Assembly (NCBI GenBank): GCA_002505325.1
Contig: DAUV01000077.1
Span: 1,311 to 16,000, forward strand
Length of the DNA: 14,690 nt
DNA from: Euryarchaeota archaeon UBA623
GTDB taxonomy: Archaea; Thermoplasmatota; Poseidoniia; Poseidoniales; Thalassarchaeaceae
Direction: 5' to 3'
Made by a program: the position numbers and the translations under genes. Below, piece after piece: positions 1 to 7,816 of this stretch (positions are counted from its first letter, which is position 1; every line of letters begins with the position of its first letter). The notes under the pieces were generated by a model. The model saw only the letters and a program-made list of their open reading frames with translations, was not told the DNA's origin and made no database searches.

Positions 1-3000
1 ACCATGAACCCGGCGATGTCCGATACTGCAGAACCGAAGAGCGCGAGACCCGAGGCACTACCGACGGCAGCCAGTGAGAGGTGTGGTGTCATCCCCTTCT
101 CACGCTCCTCACGATACCTCTCAATGAGGTGGATGACGTAGTCTATGCCGACCCCGAGAGACATTGCTGCAATTGCTACGGTGACCATGTTGAGTCCATA
201 TCCAGCAAGTTCTACCATAGCGTACAGCCAGATGATTACGACAAAGATAGGTCCGGTAGTGACTGTTGCGATGAAGAAAGGAAGAGTTCCCCAGAGGATA
301 GAAAGGACAAGTGCGAGGACTGCGAAGAAGGCTGCGTAACCTGCCCCTAGCATGAGATAGGTAAGCACCCCTGTAATCACAACTGTCGACCCCACTCTGC
401 GAGTAAAGTCGGCACGATTCTGCATGCCTTCCTGCCATCGCTGCCTCGCCGAGGTCTCCTCTCGGAAGCCCCACCACAGGGTGATTGTGCAGAGTACGAC
501 ACCAAGAAGCAGGGTGCCCTGCATCTCATCCTGCATCGAGTCAGCAGCGACGAATCTGATGACAGGTTCGCCAGTAGGAATCGCCCATGTGACAGGGTAC
601 TGATCGTCTGCCGAAGAGATATCACCTTGCTCCCTGAGTGGATTCCGGGCGAGCTCCTGCAATGGAGCCATGTCACCCTCCAATTGAGCCAAAGCCGGCT
701 CGACCAAGGCAAACTGCTCTGGACTGGAAATTCCAAATCGAATCGAGGCTCGGATATACTGCGGAGTCTCACCTGAGGTGGTAAGCCATGGGTGCTCGTA
801 GTCCAAATCTTCAGCCACTTGAATGTACTCAGCGACTATGGTAGGCGGCATCGATGGGTATCCTCCGCTTTCGGGAACCCCCCTGGTCAACACGAAGCCG
901 TAAAGGAAAATCAAGCACTCCCTGTCACCTAGCGAAGGCAGACCTAGGAAATCCCTGTCACAATCGACCCCTCCATCCTCGGCCGAAGGGTCCCATCCCG
1001 CCTCGACGAAAGGGGTGTTGTTCCAAGCCATCGCCGCCTTGGCAAATCCTAGTATGCCGTCAATGGCTAGTAGTTCCACCTCCCCAGTGGGAAGACGAGA
1101 GAGTTGATTCGAATCCTCCGGTCCATGCGAGTTCACATTGTTGCGTAGTTCACCAATGGCGGCTAACACCTTAGGATTCGCCATATCTCCCTCAAGTAAG
1201 ATGAAGCCGGGTTCACCCTCGTCACTGAAGCGCTCGTTTACCAAGCCGATTCCCACCGCGAGATCAGATTCGCTCTCGATGAAGTCCTCAACCTGAAAAT
1301 CCCCCTCTAGTGAGAGCATCATCGGAACGGCCATCGCAGTAATCAGGATGGCCAGTGCGGCGACCACTGGGGCATGCCTAGCTGAATTGGTAGTGACTGC
1401 GGCTAGCCAAGACTCGGGCACCATGTGCACGAGGCCTTCCTTCTCGTCCTGCAGTTTACCCTTCGATTCCATCCATAAATCGAAGTCGTAGCGGACCAGA
1501 GGAACCCAGAGACCAGTGAGAATGAATGCCGAAAGCACTCCGAGGCCTGCCTCTATGCCGAAAGAGCGGAGGGCAGCGATGTTCGAAGTCATATTGGCCA
1601 TGAAGGCGACTATGGTTGTCGTTGAGGTCAGAAGAATAGCTCTACCAACTCTGCTTATTGAGGTACGGGCTGCCAATTCGGGACTGGCTCCCTCCCTCCT
1701 CTCTTCCTTGTACCTATGTAGCGCGTGTAGACTGTCGTCTATGCCTAAAGCGAGTACTAAGATTGGGAGGAGATTAGAGAACTGCGAGCGGAATATCACT
1801 TCCATTCCGTATCTTTGTCCTAGGATGATTGCCCATCCGATAAGCCCCTGCATCCACATTAGTGAAAGAACTAGGCCGACCACCACTATGGCCACGTCAG
1901 ATACTCTCCTCAGACTGAGCCACAACAGGACAGTTACTACCAATGTCATAATCAAAATCAGATATGCGCTTGAGAGTAATTCTCGGTTTATCTCGACATT
2001 GACGCCCTCAGCGAACATCAGAGTGACGACCATTTCATCAGTGGATCTCAAATCCTCCTCTAGGGCCAAATAGAGCCATTCCATTGAACAGAGTTCCTCG
2101 CCCGCTAGAGCCCTCTCACGGCACTCCTCGACCGAGTTGTGAATCGGGTTGGTCTCGACTGTGACTCCATCCCACTCGTATCCTGAATCAGAATCGGAAC
2201 TGGAGTTCAACCATGAGAATGACCAGCCGTTGTTTTGCATGGCCTCTCTGTCGAAGTTAATGAGCAGCCATGCAGAAGAAGCTGACCAACGCCCAGGGCC
2301 CCATTCCTCAGCAACGATAGTTCCGTCCGCGAGGAGTTGGTAGTCGTAAGGTCCGAACACAGGACTTGATTGATCTGGAGTAAATCCACGATCCTTGGAA
2401 AGCAGTCTGAGAAAGGCACCAGAACTGTGATTGGCCAACCTGTGTGCGGCTAGGTCGATATGAGCCTGAGTGAGGTTCTCGTCGTCGAATGATAGGCACT
2501 CAAGAATACCGCAGTCTATCCAGTCAGTAGATGGCGGTGCCATTGTCATGGTCTCGGGGTCGATTCTAGGGCTAGTCAAGGCAGATTGGCCCGACATGAA
2601 TGCTCTGAAGTCAGTAGCGAGGTCGAGTATACCGATTACTGGCTCGCCGGTAATCTGAGATGCGAACGAGAGATAAAACTCGGAAATCTCATGCTGCCTC
2701 AGGTACTCGGCCTTAGTGTCAATCTCCCTCAGCACAGTGAGGTTGAGTACTCCTCCTTTGGGGTCGGCCACACCTAGACCATGGCCAGTATAATCAGCAA
2801 TCATTGTGACATCGGAATTTGGCTCTCCGAAGTAACTTGGGTCACGAATGAAGATTCCGAAGGCCTCTATCCCTCCAGCTGATGAGAACTCCTCCATCAG
2901 GACCTCGTCGGCGTCGAGTTCCGGTGACTCTAGATCGTAGGATTCTATGTCAATTGGACTGAACGTGGCTGAGATTCCTGGAAGCATTAGTATGGACAGT

Positions 3001-3071
3001 AGGATGATGACGATGTGTGCCTGCCTGCGCCTCGGTACGAGGAAGTCGGCTACATGGGCAAAGTCGCGCAT
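1..3071 (-). CDS. RND superfamily (MMPL/SSD-type) exporter, C-terminus off the window
   Basis: The open frame runs from ATG at 3071 to the left edge, about 1,023 codons without a stop, so the end is missing. The protein has the duplicated RND plan: one membrane helix (about residues 18-36), a large external domain (about 37-360), a helix bundle (about 367-510), then another helix, a second external domain and a second bundle. Each bundle carries the conserved helix-4 acidic motif: GIDDSLH at 443-449 and GVGIDYVIH at 973-981. In RND pumps such aspartates relay protons. This is the MMPL/HpnN/SSD group, which moves lipids or other hydrophobic molecules; the substrate here cannot be told. The gene starts 44 bases after the dnaJ stop, so co-transcription is likely. 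An in-frame GTG at 3119 would overlap the dnaJ stop; ATG is preferred because it sits just before the first helix. Confidence 0.88.
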   Translation of the reverse strand, partial: MRDFAHVADFLVPRRRQAHIVIILLSILMLPGISATFSPIDIESYDLESPELDADEVLMEEFSSAGGIEAFGIFIRDPSYFGEPNSDVTMIADYTGHGLGVADPKGGVLNLTVLREIDTKAEYLRQHEISEFYLSFASQITGEPVIGILDLATDFRAFMSGQSALTSPRIDPETMTMAPPSTDWIDCGILECLSFDDENLTQAHIDLAAHRLANHSSGAFLRLLSKDRGFTPDQSSPVFGPYDYQLLADGTIVAEEWGPGRWSASSAWLLINFDREAMQNNGWSFSWLNSSSDSDSGYEWDGVTVETNPIHNSVEECRERALAGEELCSMEWLYLALEEDLRSTDEMVVTLMFAEGVNVEINRELLSSAYLILIMTLVVTVLLWLSLRRVSDVAIVVVGLVLSLMWMQGLIGWAIILGQRYGMEVIFRSQFSNLLPILVLALGIDDSLHALHRYKEERREGASPELAARTSISRVGRAILLTSTTTIVAFMANMTSNIAALRSFGIEAGLGVLSAFILTGLWVPLVRYDFDLWMESKGKLQDEKEGLVHMVPESWLAAVTTNSARHAPVVAALAILITAMAVPMMLSLEGDFQVEDFIESESDLAVGIGLVNERFSDEGEPGFILLEGDMANPKVLAAIGELRNNVNSHGPEDSNQLSRLPTGEVELLAIDGILGFAKAAMAWNNTPFVEAGWDPSAEDGGVDCDRDFLGLPSLGDRECLIFLYGFVLTRGVPESGGYPSMPPTIVAEYIQVAEDLDYEHPWLTTSGETPQYIRASIRFGISSPEQFALVEPALAQLEGDMAPLQELARNPLREQGDISSADDQYPVTWAIPTGEPVIRFVAADSMQDEMQGTLLLGVVLCTITLWWGFREETSARQRWQEGMQNRADFTRRVGSTVVITGVLTYLMLGAGYAAFFAVLALVLSILWGTLPFFIATVTTGPIFVVIIWLYAMVELAGYGLNMVTVAIAAMSLGVGIDYVIHLIERYREEREKGMTPHLSLAAVGSASGLALFGSAVSDIAGFM

Positions 3072-3115
3072 GTTGTGGGCCGCGGAAGACGGGTATTTGA
3101 CAGGTTGTGTGTGGT

Positions 3116-4096
3116 TCACAGCCCACTATCCTTGAGTCTCTCCAGCGCTTCGCGCTGGGATTTGTTCAGTGCCTCGGGTTCGGCAAGAGTGAACTCGATA
3201 TCGAGTGGTCCACCAGAGTGGCCATGGCCCTGCAGTCTCCTGCGGTCGCCTATGCGAGTGCCTTCAGGTACGTCAATTTGCACCCTCTTACCAGCTGGTG
3301 TTGAAATTCGCACATTCCCGCCGAGAAGCAGTGTCGTGACAGGTATGGGGACTTCTTGGACCAACCTGCCTTCCTCCCAACGCCGCCCTTCCTGAGCATC
3401 CAACCTCAAGGTAATTCGCAGGTCTCCCGGATCTCCCTCAGGATGCTCGTGCCCCATACTCTTGAGGCGGAGCAACTGACCGTGTTCGGCATTGGGTGGG
3501 ACCTTCACAGTGAGTGTGCTACCCTTAGTCTGAACTCCTGTTCCATTACACGGTGCGCAGCGCCGTGACTTTCCGAAACTCGAACCTTTGCACTTCCCGC
3601 ATCGCCTTAGCCTGCGATGGCTAAACTTCACCTCAGTCCCCTGTGAAGCCTGCTCGAGCGAAATGTCGAGTCCTGCCTCGATATCGGCACCTCTTGTTGG
3701 TTGGGCGGGCTCGTTGGAAGGAGTTTGAGTCTGGCCGCCGAAGCCACGTGAGGACCTCGTATCAAATCCTCCCGATGCGCCTCTACCTCCCATGAACTGC
3801 GAGATTATATCTCCCAAATCGGCGCCGCCAAAGCCCCCTCCGAACGGGTTGCCCTGGAAGCCACCACCGGCGAACATGTCCTCCATGCGACGACCCTGGT
3901 CATACTCTCTGCGGGCTTCGGCAGTTCCGACATTCTCGTAGGCAGCCTGAATCGCCTTGAAGCGTTCCTCGGCCGCCGCGTCATCCGGGTTCCTGTCAGG
4001 GTGGTACTGCCGAGCGAGTTTGCGGTAGGCCCGCTTAATCTCGGCATCACTGGCGTCGCTGGAGACGCCTAGGACTCGATAGGGATCCTCGGCCAT
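3116..4096 (-). CDS. dnaJ: DnaJ/Hsp40 co-chaperone with a reduced zinc-binding region
   Basis: This 326-residue J-domain protein should stimulate the ATPase of Hsp70 (DnaK) and deliver unfolded clients to it in the cytoplasm. The J domain occupies about residues 4-67 with HPD at 32-34. A Gly/Phe-rich linker (about 75-120) follows. The C-terminal substrate-binding domains start near 137. Canonical type I DnaJ has four CxxCxGxG repeats forming two zinc sites. Here only two CxxC pairs remain, C166/C169 and C180/C183. By position they match repeats 1 and 4, which form zinc site I in Escherichia coli DnaJ; repeats 2 and 3 are absent, which explains the short length (E. coli DnaJ has 376 residues). 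No dnaK or grpE is adjacent. ATG at 4096 opens directly into the J domain, so the start is secure. The RND exporter gene follows closely downstream. Confidence 0.93.
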   Translation of the reverse strand: MAEDPYRVLGVSSDASDAEIKRAYRKLARQYHPDRNPDDAAAEERFKAIQAAYENVGTAEARREYDQGRRMEDMFAGGGFQGNPFGGGFGGADLGDIISQFMGGRGASGGFDTRSSRGFGGQTQTPSNEPAQPTRGADIEAGLDISLEQASQGTEVKFSHRRLRRCGKCKGSSFGKSRRCAPCNGTGVQTKGSTLTVKVPPNAEHGQLLRLKSMGHEHPEGDPGDLRITLRLDAQEGRRWEEGRLVQEVPIPVTTLLLGGNVRISTPAGKRVQIDVPEGTRIGDRRRLQGHGHSGGPLDIEFTLAEPEALNKSQREALERLKDSGL

Positions 4097-4180
4097 CGAT
4101 GTGCCTCGGCCGAGGGAGAGTCTTCAACCTGCTTAGTTCGGTAGCGATGCGATAATGGGATTGCGGGTGTTGGAAGTGTC
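4097..4180. promoter_or_regulatory. Divergent intergenic region between dnaJ and the FAH-fold gene
   Basis: These 84 bases separate two genes that read away from each other, so both promoters should lie here. The clearest element is a perfect 12-base palindrome, CCTCGGCCGAGG, at 4104-4115, which starts 8 bases before the dnaJ ATG. A weak AT-rich stretch near 4150-4156 could serve the plus-strand gene. No convincing Shine-Dalgarno precedes either start. Confidence 0.4.
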
Positions 4181-4783
4181 ATGGCGGTCGGATGGGCGGT
4201 GTTCCGCAACTACGTTGGGCACGCAAAGGAGATCTACGGTGACATCACCGACTACCCCCGCTTCTTCCTGATGCCGCCGACCGCATTGGTGGAGGCAGAT
4301 GAGCATGGTAACAACGTGGTCGCGCTGAGCTCAGCCGAGGATCACATTGACCACGAGGTAGAGTTGGTCATCCGGCTAGGCGAGGACCTAGAGCCGGTAG
4401 AGATGTGTGTTGGCAACGACACCACCAATAGGACTCGTCAGACTCTCGCCAAGAAGAAGGGTTGGCCATGGCTCGAGGGCAAGGGTTTCGCTGGCTCGGG
4501 GGTGCTCGGGACCTGGACTGCTTGGGACCCACGTCCAGTCGAGATTTGCCTGTCGGTCAACGGCGAGGTCAGACAGCAAGCATCGACCGAGTTGATGGTG
4601 CACTCCGTGGAGTCAATCCTCGGGTACCTGCATGACTGGTACGAGCCCTTGCCTGGCGACCTCGTCTGGACCGGCACCCCAGAGGGGGTCGGTCCGATGC
4701 ATGAGGGTGATGTCGTGGAATGCTGGATGAAGAACTCAGAGGGTGAGATAGTGAGTTTATTGAACGCGAAATGTATTATTTAG
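4181..4783 (+). CDS. Fumarylacetoacetate hydrolase (FAH) family protein, FAHD1/YcgM-like
   Basis: This 200-residue protein is close to the length of the single-domain FAHD1/YcgM group. That group acts on 2-oxo acids: acylpyruvate hydrolysis, oxaloacetate decarboxylation, or isomerisation and hydration in aromatic catabolism. Visible family features are NYVGHAKE (residues 10-17) with the His/Glu pair of the lid helix (H14, E17), the metal-binding E59-x-E61, D80 in VGND, K101 in GKGF, and the C-terminal TGTPEGVG (164-171) followed by a GD-VE stretch. The F-x-KP segment near residue 30 reads FFLMPP, with Met where relatives often have Lys. The exact substrate cannot be assigned, and no pathway partners adjoin it. 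An in-frame stop lies 39 bases before the ATG, with no better start between. Its last bases carry the likely promoter of the next gene. Confidence 0.88.
   Translation: MAVGWAVFRNYVGHAKEIYGDITDYPRFFLMPPTALVEADEHGNNVVALSSAEDHIDHEVELVIRLGEDLEPVEMCVGNDTTNRTRQTLAKKKGWPWLEGKGFAGSGVLGTWTAWDPRPVEICLSVNGEVRQQASTELMVHSVESILGYLHDWYEPLPGDLVWTGTPEGVGPMHEGDVVECWMKNSEGEIVSLLNAKCII
4773..4782 (+). promoter_or_regulatory. Likely archaeal TATA box for the AIM24-family gene
   Basis: GTATTATTTA overlaps the final codons of the FAH-fold gene and follows CGAAA at 4766-4770, which resembles the purine-rich BRE that binds TFB. Transcription would begin about 25 bases downstream, near 4800-4808. This leaves a short leader before the ATG at 4828 and argues against the earlier in-frame ATG at 4771. 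It is inferred from sequence only. Confidence 0.4.
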
Positions 4784-4827
4784 CACATCACCGTTCATTT
4801 GAAAAGTTAGACCTTCAGCACGCACTC

Positions 4828-5523
4828 ATGGATGTAGATTACGAGTTTCAACCTGCCTTTACACTGATGACTGCCAACCTCGGTCCGGGAGAGTCGATTA
4901 AAGTCGAGCCTGGTGCAATGGTGGCCCAGTCTTCTGGTTTGAATGTCGAAACAGGCAGAGCTTCGAAAGGAGGTCTGATTGGTGGGCTCATTAAGTCCGC
5001 TATGGGAGGAGAATCTTTCTTCATCAATACATACACGGCAGGATCTTCTGGTGGATGGATTTCGATGGCTCCTTCATCTCCTGGAGATATCTGCACATTC
5101 GACTTGGAGCCCGGTCAAAACATGTACATGCAAGGAGGGGCCTTCATGGCCTGCTCACATAATATTCAGTATGATACAAAATTCCAAGGCGCCAAGGCAC
5201 TATTTTCCAGAGAGGGTGCCTTCTTCCTGAGGGCTTTCTCAGAAGGTGGTCCAGGACAGGTCTTCTACTGTTCATATGGGGCCATCAAAGAGGTCAAAGT
5301 GACTCCTGATGCACCAATAATTGTCGACAACGGGCATCTCGTGGCATTCACCGATGGAGTATCCTATGAGGCGCAAAAGGCAGGATCTTGGAAGACTACC
5401 ATTTTCGGAGGAGAGGGTGTTGTCTTGAAATTATCAGGATCTGGTAAGGCTTGGATACAGACTCGAAACTTTGAGGCTCTTGCTAACAAGTTGATGCCTT
5501 TCCTACCTAAACCCAGTAACTGA
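4828..5523 (+). CDS. AIM24 / TIGR00266 family protein
   Basis: With the start at ATG 4828 the protein has 231 residues. It resembles the AIM24/TIGR00266 family, a beta-rich fold found in bacteria, archaea and mitochondria, where yeast Aim24 affects inner-membrane organisation. Its biochemical role is otherwise undefined. Family-like features are the early GPGESIKVEPGAM segment, the Gly-rich stretch before GGESFF, a central LEPGQNMYMQGGAF, and the closing GSGKAWIQTRNF. There is no signal peptide. An in-frame ATG at 4771 would add 19 residues and overlap the FAH-fold gene by 13 bases; 4828 is preferred because the family homology begins there and a TATA-like box lies just before it. Base composition is visibly more AT-rich than in the FAH-fold gene. 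It may be co-transcribed with the amidohydrolase 49 bases downstream. Confidence 0.8.
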   Translation: MDVDYEFQPAFTLMTANLGPGESIKVEPGAMVAQSSGLNVETGRASKGGLIGGLIKSAMGGESFFINTYTAGSSGGWISMAPSSPGDICTFDLEPGQNMYMQGGAFMACSHNIQYDTKFQGAKALFSREGAFFLRAFSEGGPGQVFYCSYGAIKEVKVTPDAPIIVDNGHLVAFTDGVSYEAQKAGSWKTTIFGGEGVVLKLSGSGKAWIQTRNFEALANKLMPFLPKPSN

Positions 5524-5572
5524 GCAGTTCTTGCATAGAGAACCTTGAGATGGGCTAGCCGTTGGCGATTCC

Positions 5573-6829
5573 ATGGAAGAGGGAGTGCGCCGAATCACCG
5601 GCGCCCGACTGATAGACCACGACGGTGTGGTTCAGGACGGCGACTTCCTACTGCATCCCGATGGCTCGTACTCGAAGAGCAAGGGCGACGAGGACGTTGT
5701 TGAGAACATCGACGGCTCGGCTCGGCTGGTCACGCGCTCGCTGCAGAACTGGCACACCCACCTCGCGATGATACTCAATCGCTCGATGGGTGAGGGGCTG
5801 CCTCTGATGGAGTGGCTTGAGACCTCGATTTTTCCTGTGGAGAAGTTCCTAACACCAGAGTTTGTTGAAGTGGGCACTAGAGCTGCCGCTGCAGAATTGA
5901 TTGCCACCGGGACTACGTTCGCTTGCGATATGTACTTCCATACCGAAGTCATTGGAGAAACCCTAGCACAAACTGGTTTGAGAGCAAAACTCTGTGGACC
6001 AATTACTGATGGACTTACTCCTAACTTTGAGCCTGGCTCAGGAGATGCATTACGGCACATGGAGAATCTTATCAGAGGTCCTTCTCCTAGACCTGGAAGA
6101 ATTGAGTATGGGATTGGGGCCCATTCTGTTTATGTCTGTGATGAGGAGATATTGAGGAAAGCTTCCGATGTGGCAAAGGCAACTGGATGTACGTTGAGCA
6201 TCCATACCTCTGAGACGAGGACGGAAGTAGCTGACTGCCATGCTGAACATGGAATGTATCCAATAGAATATCTTGATTCAATAGATTTCTTTTCCGATGG
6301 TTCAACTGTCTGCGCTCACTGTGGTTGGGCGACTAAGAAAGAGATGCGTATTCTGGCCGGGCATGATGCACATGCAGTTCACTGTCCGACTTCAAATCAG
6401 AAACTCGCGTGTGGAGGGACAATGTCCTATCCTGCTATGCGCGAGGCAGGAGTAGATGTGAGGTTGGGGACTGACGGAGCGGCGAGTAACAATTCACTAG
6501 ATATGAGGGCTGAATCAAAGGCTGCTAGTTTAGTTCAAAGACACGATCACTGGGATGCTAGAATACTTGATCCGGTGGAGACATGGCAACTTGCGACCAA
6601 GGACTCAATCGACTGGGTGACATGGGACCTCGATGATGTCAGGATGAGACCATGGGGGCGAGATAGTAGGAGGTTGTTGGCCAACCTGATTTACAGCGGC
6701 GCACGCTGCCTCGATGTAGTGGTCGGGGGGCAGGCTCTCCGTAGGGATGGGGTGACTCTTAGCGTCGATGAGTCTGCAGCCGGATCTAGTCTTGAGGATG
6801 CGGTCTCTGAATACTATTCCCAGATTTGA
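5573..6829 (+). CDS. Amidohydrolase, MtaD-like (methylthioadenosine/S-adenosylhomocysteine deaminase group)
   Basis: This 418-residue metal-dependent amidohydrolase belongs to the MtaD/DadD/TrzN-AtzA-type deaminases. The closest named activity is deamination of 5'-methylthioadenosine or S-adenosylhomocysteine, which would place it in purine and methionine salvage, but substrate cannot be fixed from motifs. Metal ligands are visible: H61-T-H63, H211 (in HTSETRTE) and D301 (in LGTDGAASNNSLDM). E214 and H249 (in CAHC) are the likely catalytic pair, and HCPTSNQKLACG at 270-281 is a family hallmark. The usual Pro-Gly before the first HxH motif is missing (TRSLQNWHTH). Composition is mosaic: GC-rich at both ends and AT-rich in the middle, though the frame and motifs stay intact. 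The ATG at 5573 is the chosen start; no Shine-Dalgarno is present. Confidence 0.85.
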   Translation: MEEGVRRITGARLIDHDGVVQDGDFLLHPDGSYSKSKGDEDVVENIDGSARLVTRSLQNWHTHLAMILNRSMGEGLPLMEWLETSIFPVEKFLTPEFVEVGTRAAAAELIATGTTFACDMYFHTEVIGETLAQTGLRAKLCGPITDGLTPNFEPGSGDALRHMENLIRGPSPRPGRIEYGIGAHSVYVCDEEILRKASDVAKATGCTLSIHTSETRTEVADCHAEHGMYPIEYLDSIDFFSDGSTVCAHCGWATKKEMRILAGHDAHAVHCPTSNQKLACGGTMSYPAMREAGVDVRLGTDGAASNNSLDMRAESKAASLVQRHDHWDARILDPVETWQLATKDSIDWVTWDLDDVRMRPWGRDSRRLLANLIYSGARCLDVVVGGQALRRDGVTLSVDESAAGSSLEDAVSEYYSQI

Positions 6830-6850
6830 AGCATAAGGATCTGCCCGTTA

Positions 6851-6866
6851 GTTTTTCATCCTCTTC
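6851..6866 (+). terminator. Possible T-rich terminator after the amidohydrolase
   Basis: GTTTTTCATCCTCTTC follows the amidohydrolase stop by about 20 bases on the coding strand. Archaeal RNA polymerase can terminate at T-rich tracts without a hairpin. The tract is short and broken by C residues, so this is a weak call. Confidence 0.2.
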
Positions 6867-6880
6867 AAAGTGGCCGGTTC

Positions 6881-7810
6881 GTGGCAGAAGAACTGCATGT
6901 AGTTACAGGAGCGTTCGGTTACACTGGACGGTGGATTGCTCATCAATTACTCGATGAAGGAAAACGAGTCCGTACCTTGACCAACGCTGTTGGCAGGGAT
7001 GATCCCTTTGGTGGGCGGGTGGAAGTTCACCCACTAGATTTTCAGAATCGACAAGAACTGGTGGAGTCGTTGCGCGGTGCGGATGTGCTGTACAACACGT
7101 ACTGGGTACGTTACAACCACCACAGCAAGCAATTCGACCATGAAATAGCCACTGATAACTGCAGATTGATTTTCGAAGCTGCCAAGGAGGCGGGCGTAAG
7201 GAGAGTCGTGCACTTTAGCGTAGCACATCCCGAGCAGGCTCCCGAGTGGTCCTACTTCCGTGGCAAGGTTATCTCTGAGAAATTACTCAAGGATTGTGGA
7301 ATTTCCTATGCAATCGTTCGCCCAACAGTCCTATTTGGCGGAGGTAGGAACGTACTGGTGAACAACATAGCATGGATGCTTCGATACATCCCTGTCTTCG
7401 GATTGTTCGGCTGGGGTAACTATCCAATACAACCTGTCCATGTGCGCGATGTTGCAAGGATTGCCATCGAACTGGGTGCCCGTGACGATGATATCACTCG
7501 CGACGCAACTGGTCCAGAGACCTGGAGCTATAGGGATTTCATCAAGTTAATCGCACAGAGTATGGGTGTGCGGCGCCTGCTAATGCCGATGCCCGCATTC
7601 GTGGCTTGGATGGCGGGTAGGGTGATGGGTCTGTTCCTCAGAGATATGGTGATTACACGTGGAGAGATTCGTGGCCTGATGCAAGGACTAGTTGCCTCTG
7701 ATGAAGAGCCGTTGGGCAAGATTTTGTTCAGTGAATGGGTCGCAGATAAGGGATCTGAACTGGGTCGGCAATACCACAACGACTTGGAAGAACGTGAATA
7801 TAGGACATAG
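6881..7810 (+). CDS. NAD(P)-dependent atypical/extended SDR (NDUFA9-like epimerase family)
   Basis: This 309-residue Rossmann-fold protein has the nucleotide-binding motif at its N-terminus (TGAFGYTG, G10-x-x-G13-x-x-G16), then VVHFS at 109-113, the active-site pair Y125-x-x-x-K129 (YFRGK), and the extended-SDR segment IVRPTVLFGGG at 145-155. IQPVHVRDVA (183-192) is typical of nucleotide-sugar epimerase and NDUFA9-like proteins. The substrate is unknown; candidates are a sugar nucleotide, a quinone-linked role or a lipid intermediate. The hydrophobic C-terminal part (about 235-265) resembles the membrane-associated tail seen in NDUFA9-type members. The start is GTG at 6881, immediately ahead of the Rossmann strand; no ATG lies upstream. 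The DoxX-like gene begins 6 bases after the stop, so the two are probably co-transcribed. Confidence 0.85.
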   Translation: MAEELHVVTGAFGYTGRWIAHQLLDEGKRVRTLTNAVGRDDPFGGRVEVHPLDFQNRQELVESLRGADVLYNTYWVRYNHHSKQFDHEIATDNCRLIFEAAKEAGVRRVVHFSVAHPEQAPEWSYFRGKVISEKLLKDCGISYAIVRPTVLFGGGRNVLVNNIAWMLRYIPVFGLFGWGNYPIQPVHVRDVARIAIELGARDDDITRDATGPETWSYRDFIKLIAQSMGVRRLLMPMPAFVAWMAGRVMGLFLRDMVITRGEIRGLMQGLVASDEEPLGKILFSEWVADKGSELGRQYHNDLEEREYRT

Positions 7811-7816
7811 AGTACT

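Noticed and set aside
81..350. Cysteine-rich 89-codon open frame on the plus strand
   Set aside because: It lies antisense to the conserved GVGIDYVIH helix region of the RND exporter; its Cys codons mirror Ala/Thr codons of that gene, and no start signal precedes it.
1516..2073. 185-codon open frame on the plus strand
   Set aside because: It is fully antisense to the first helix bundle of the RND exporter, whose frame is continuous and motif-bearing; the antisense protein shows no recognisable domain.
1..3071. Possible frameshift in the RND exporter because no complete gene is bounded in the window
   Set aside because: The frame from 3071 is the same one that encodes both helix-4 motifs (443-449 and 973-981), with no internal stop; it is simply cut by the window edge.
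4771..4827. Upstream in-frame ATG for the AIM24-family gene
   Set aside because: It overlaps the previous gene by 13 bases, adds residues with no family character, and lies at the likely TATA box, so it would probably not be transcribed.
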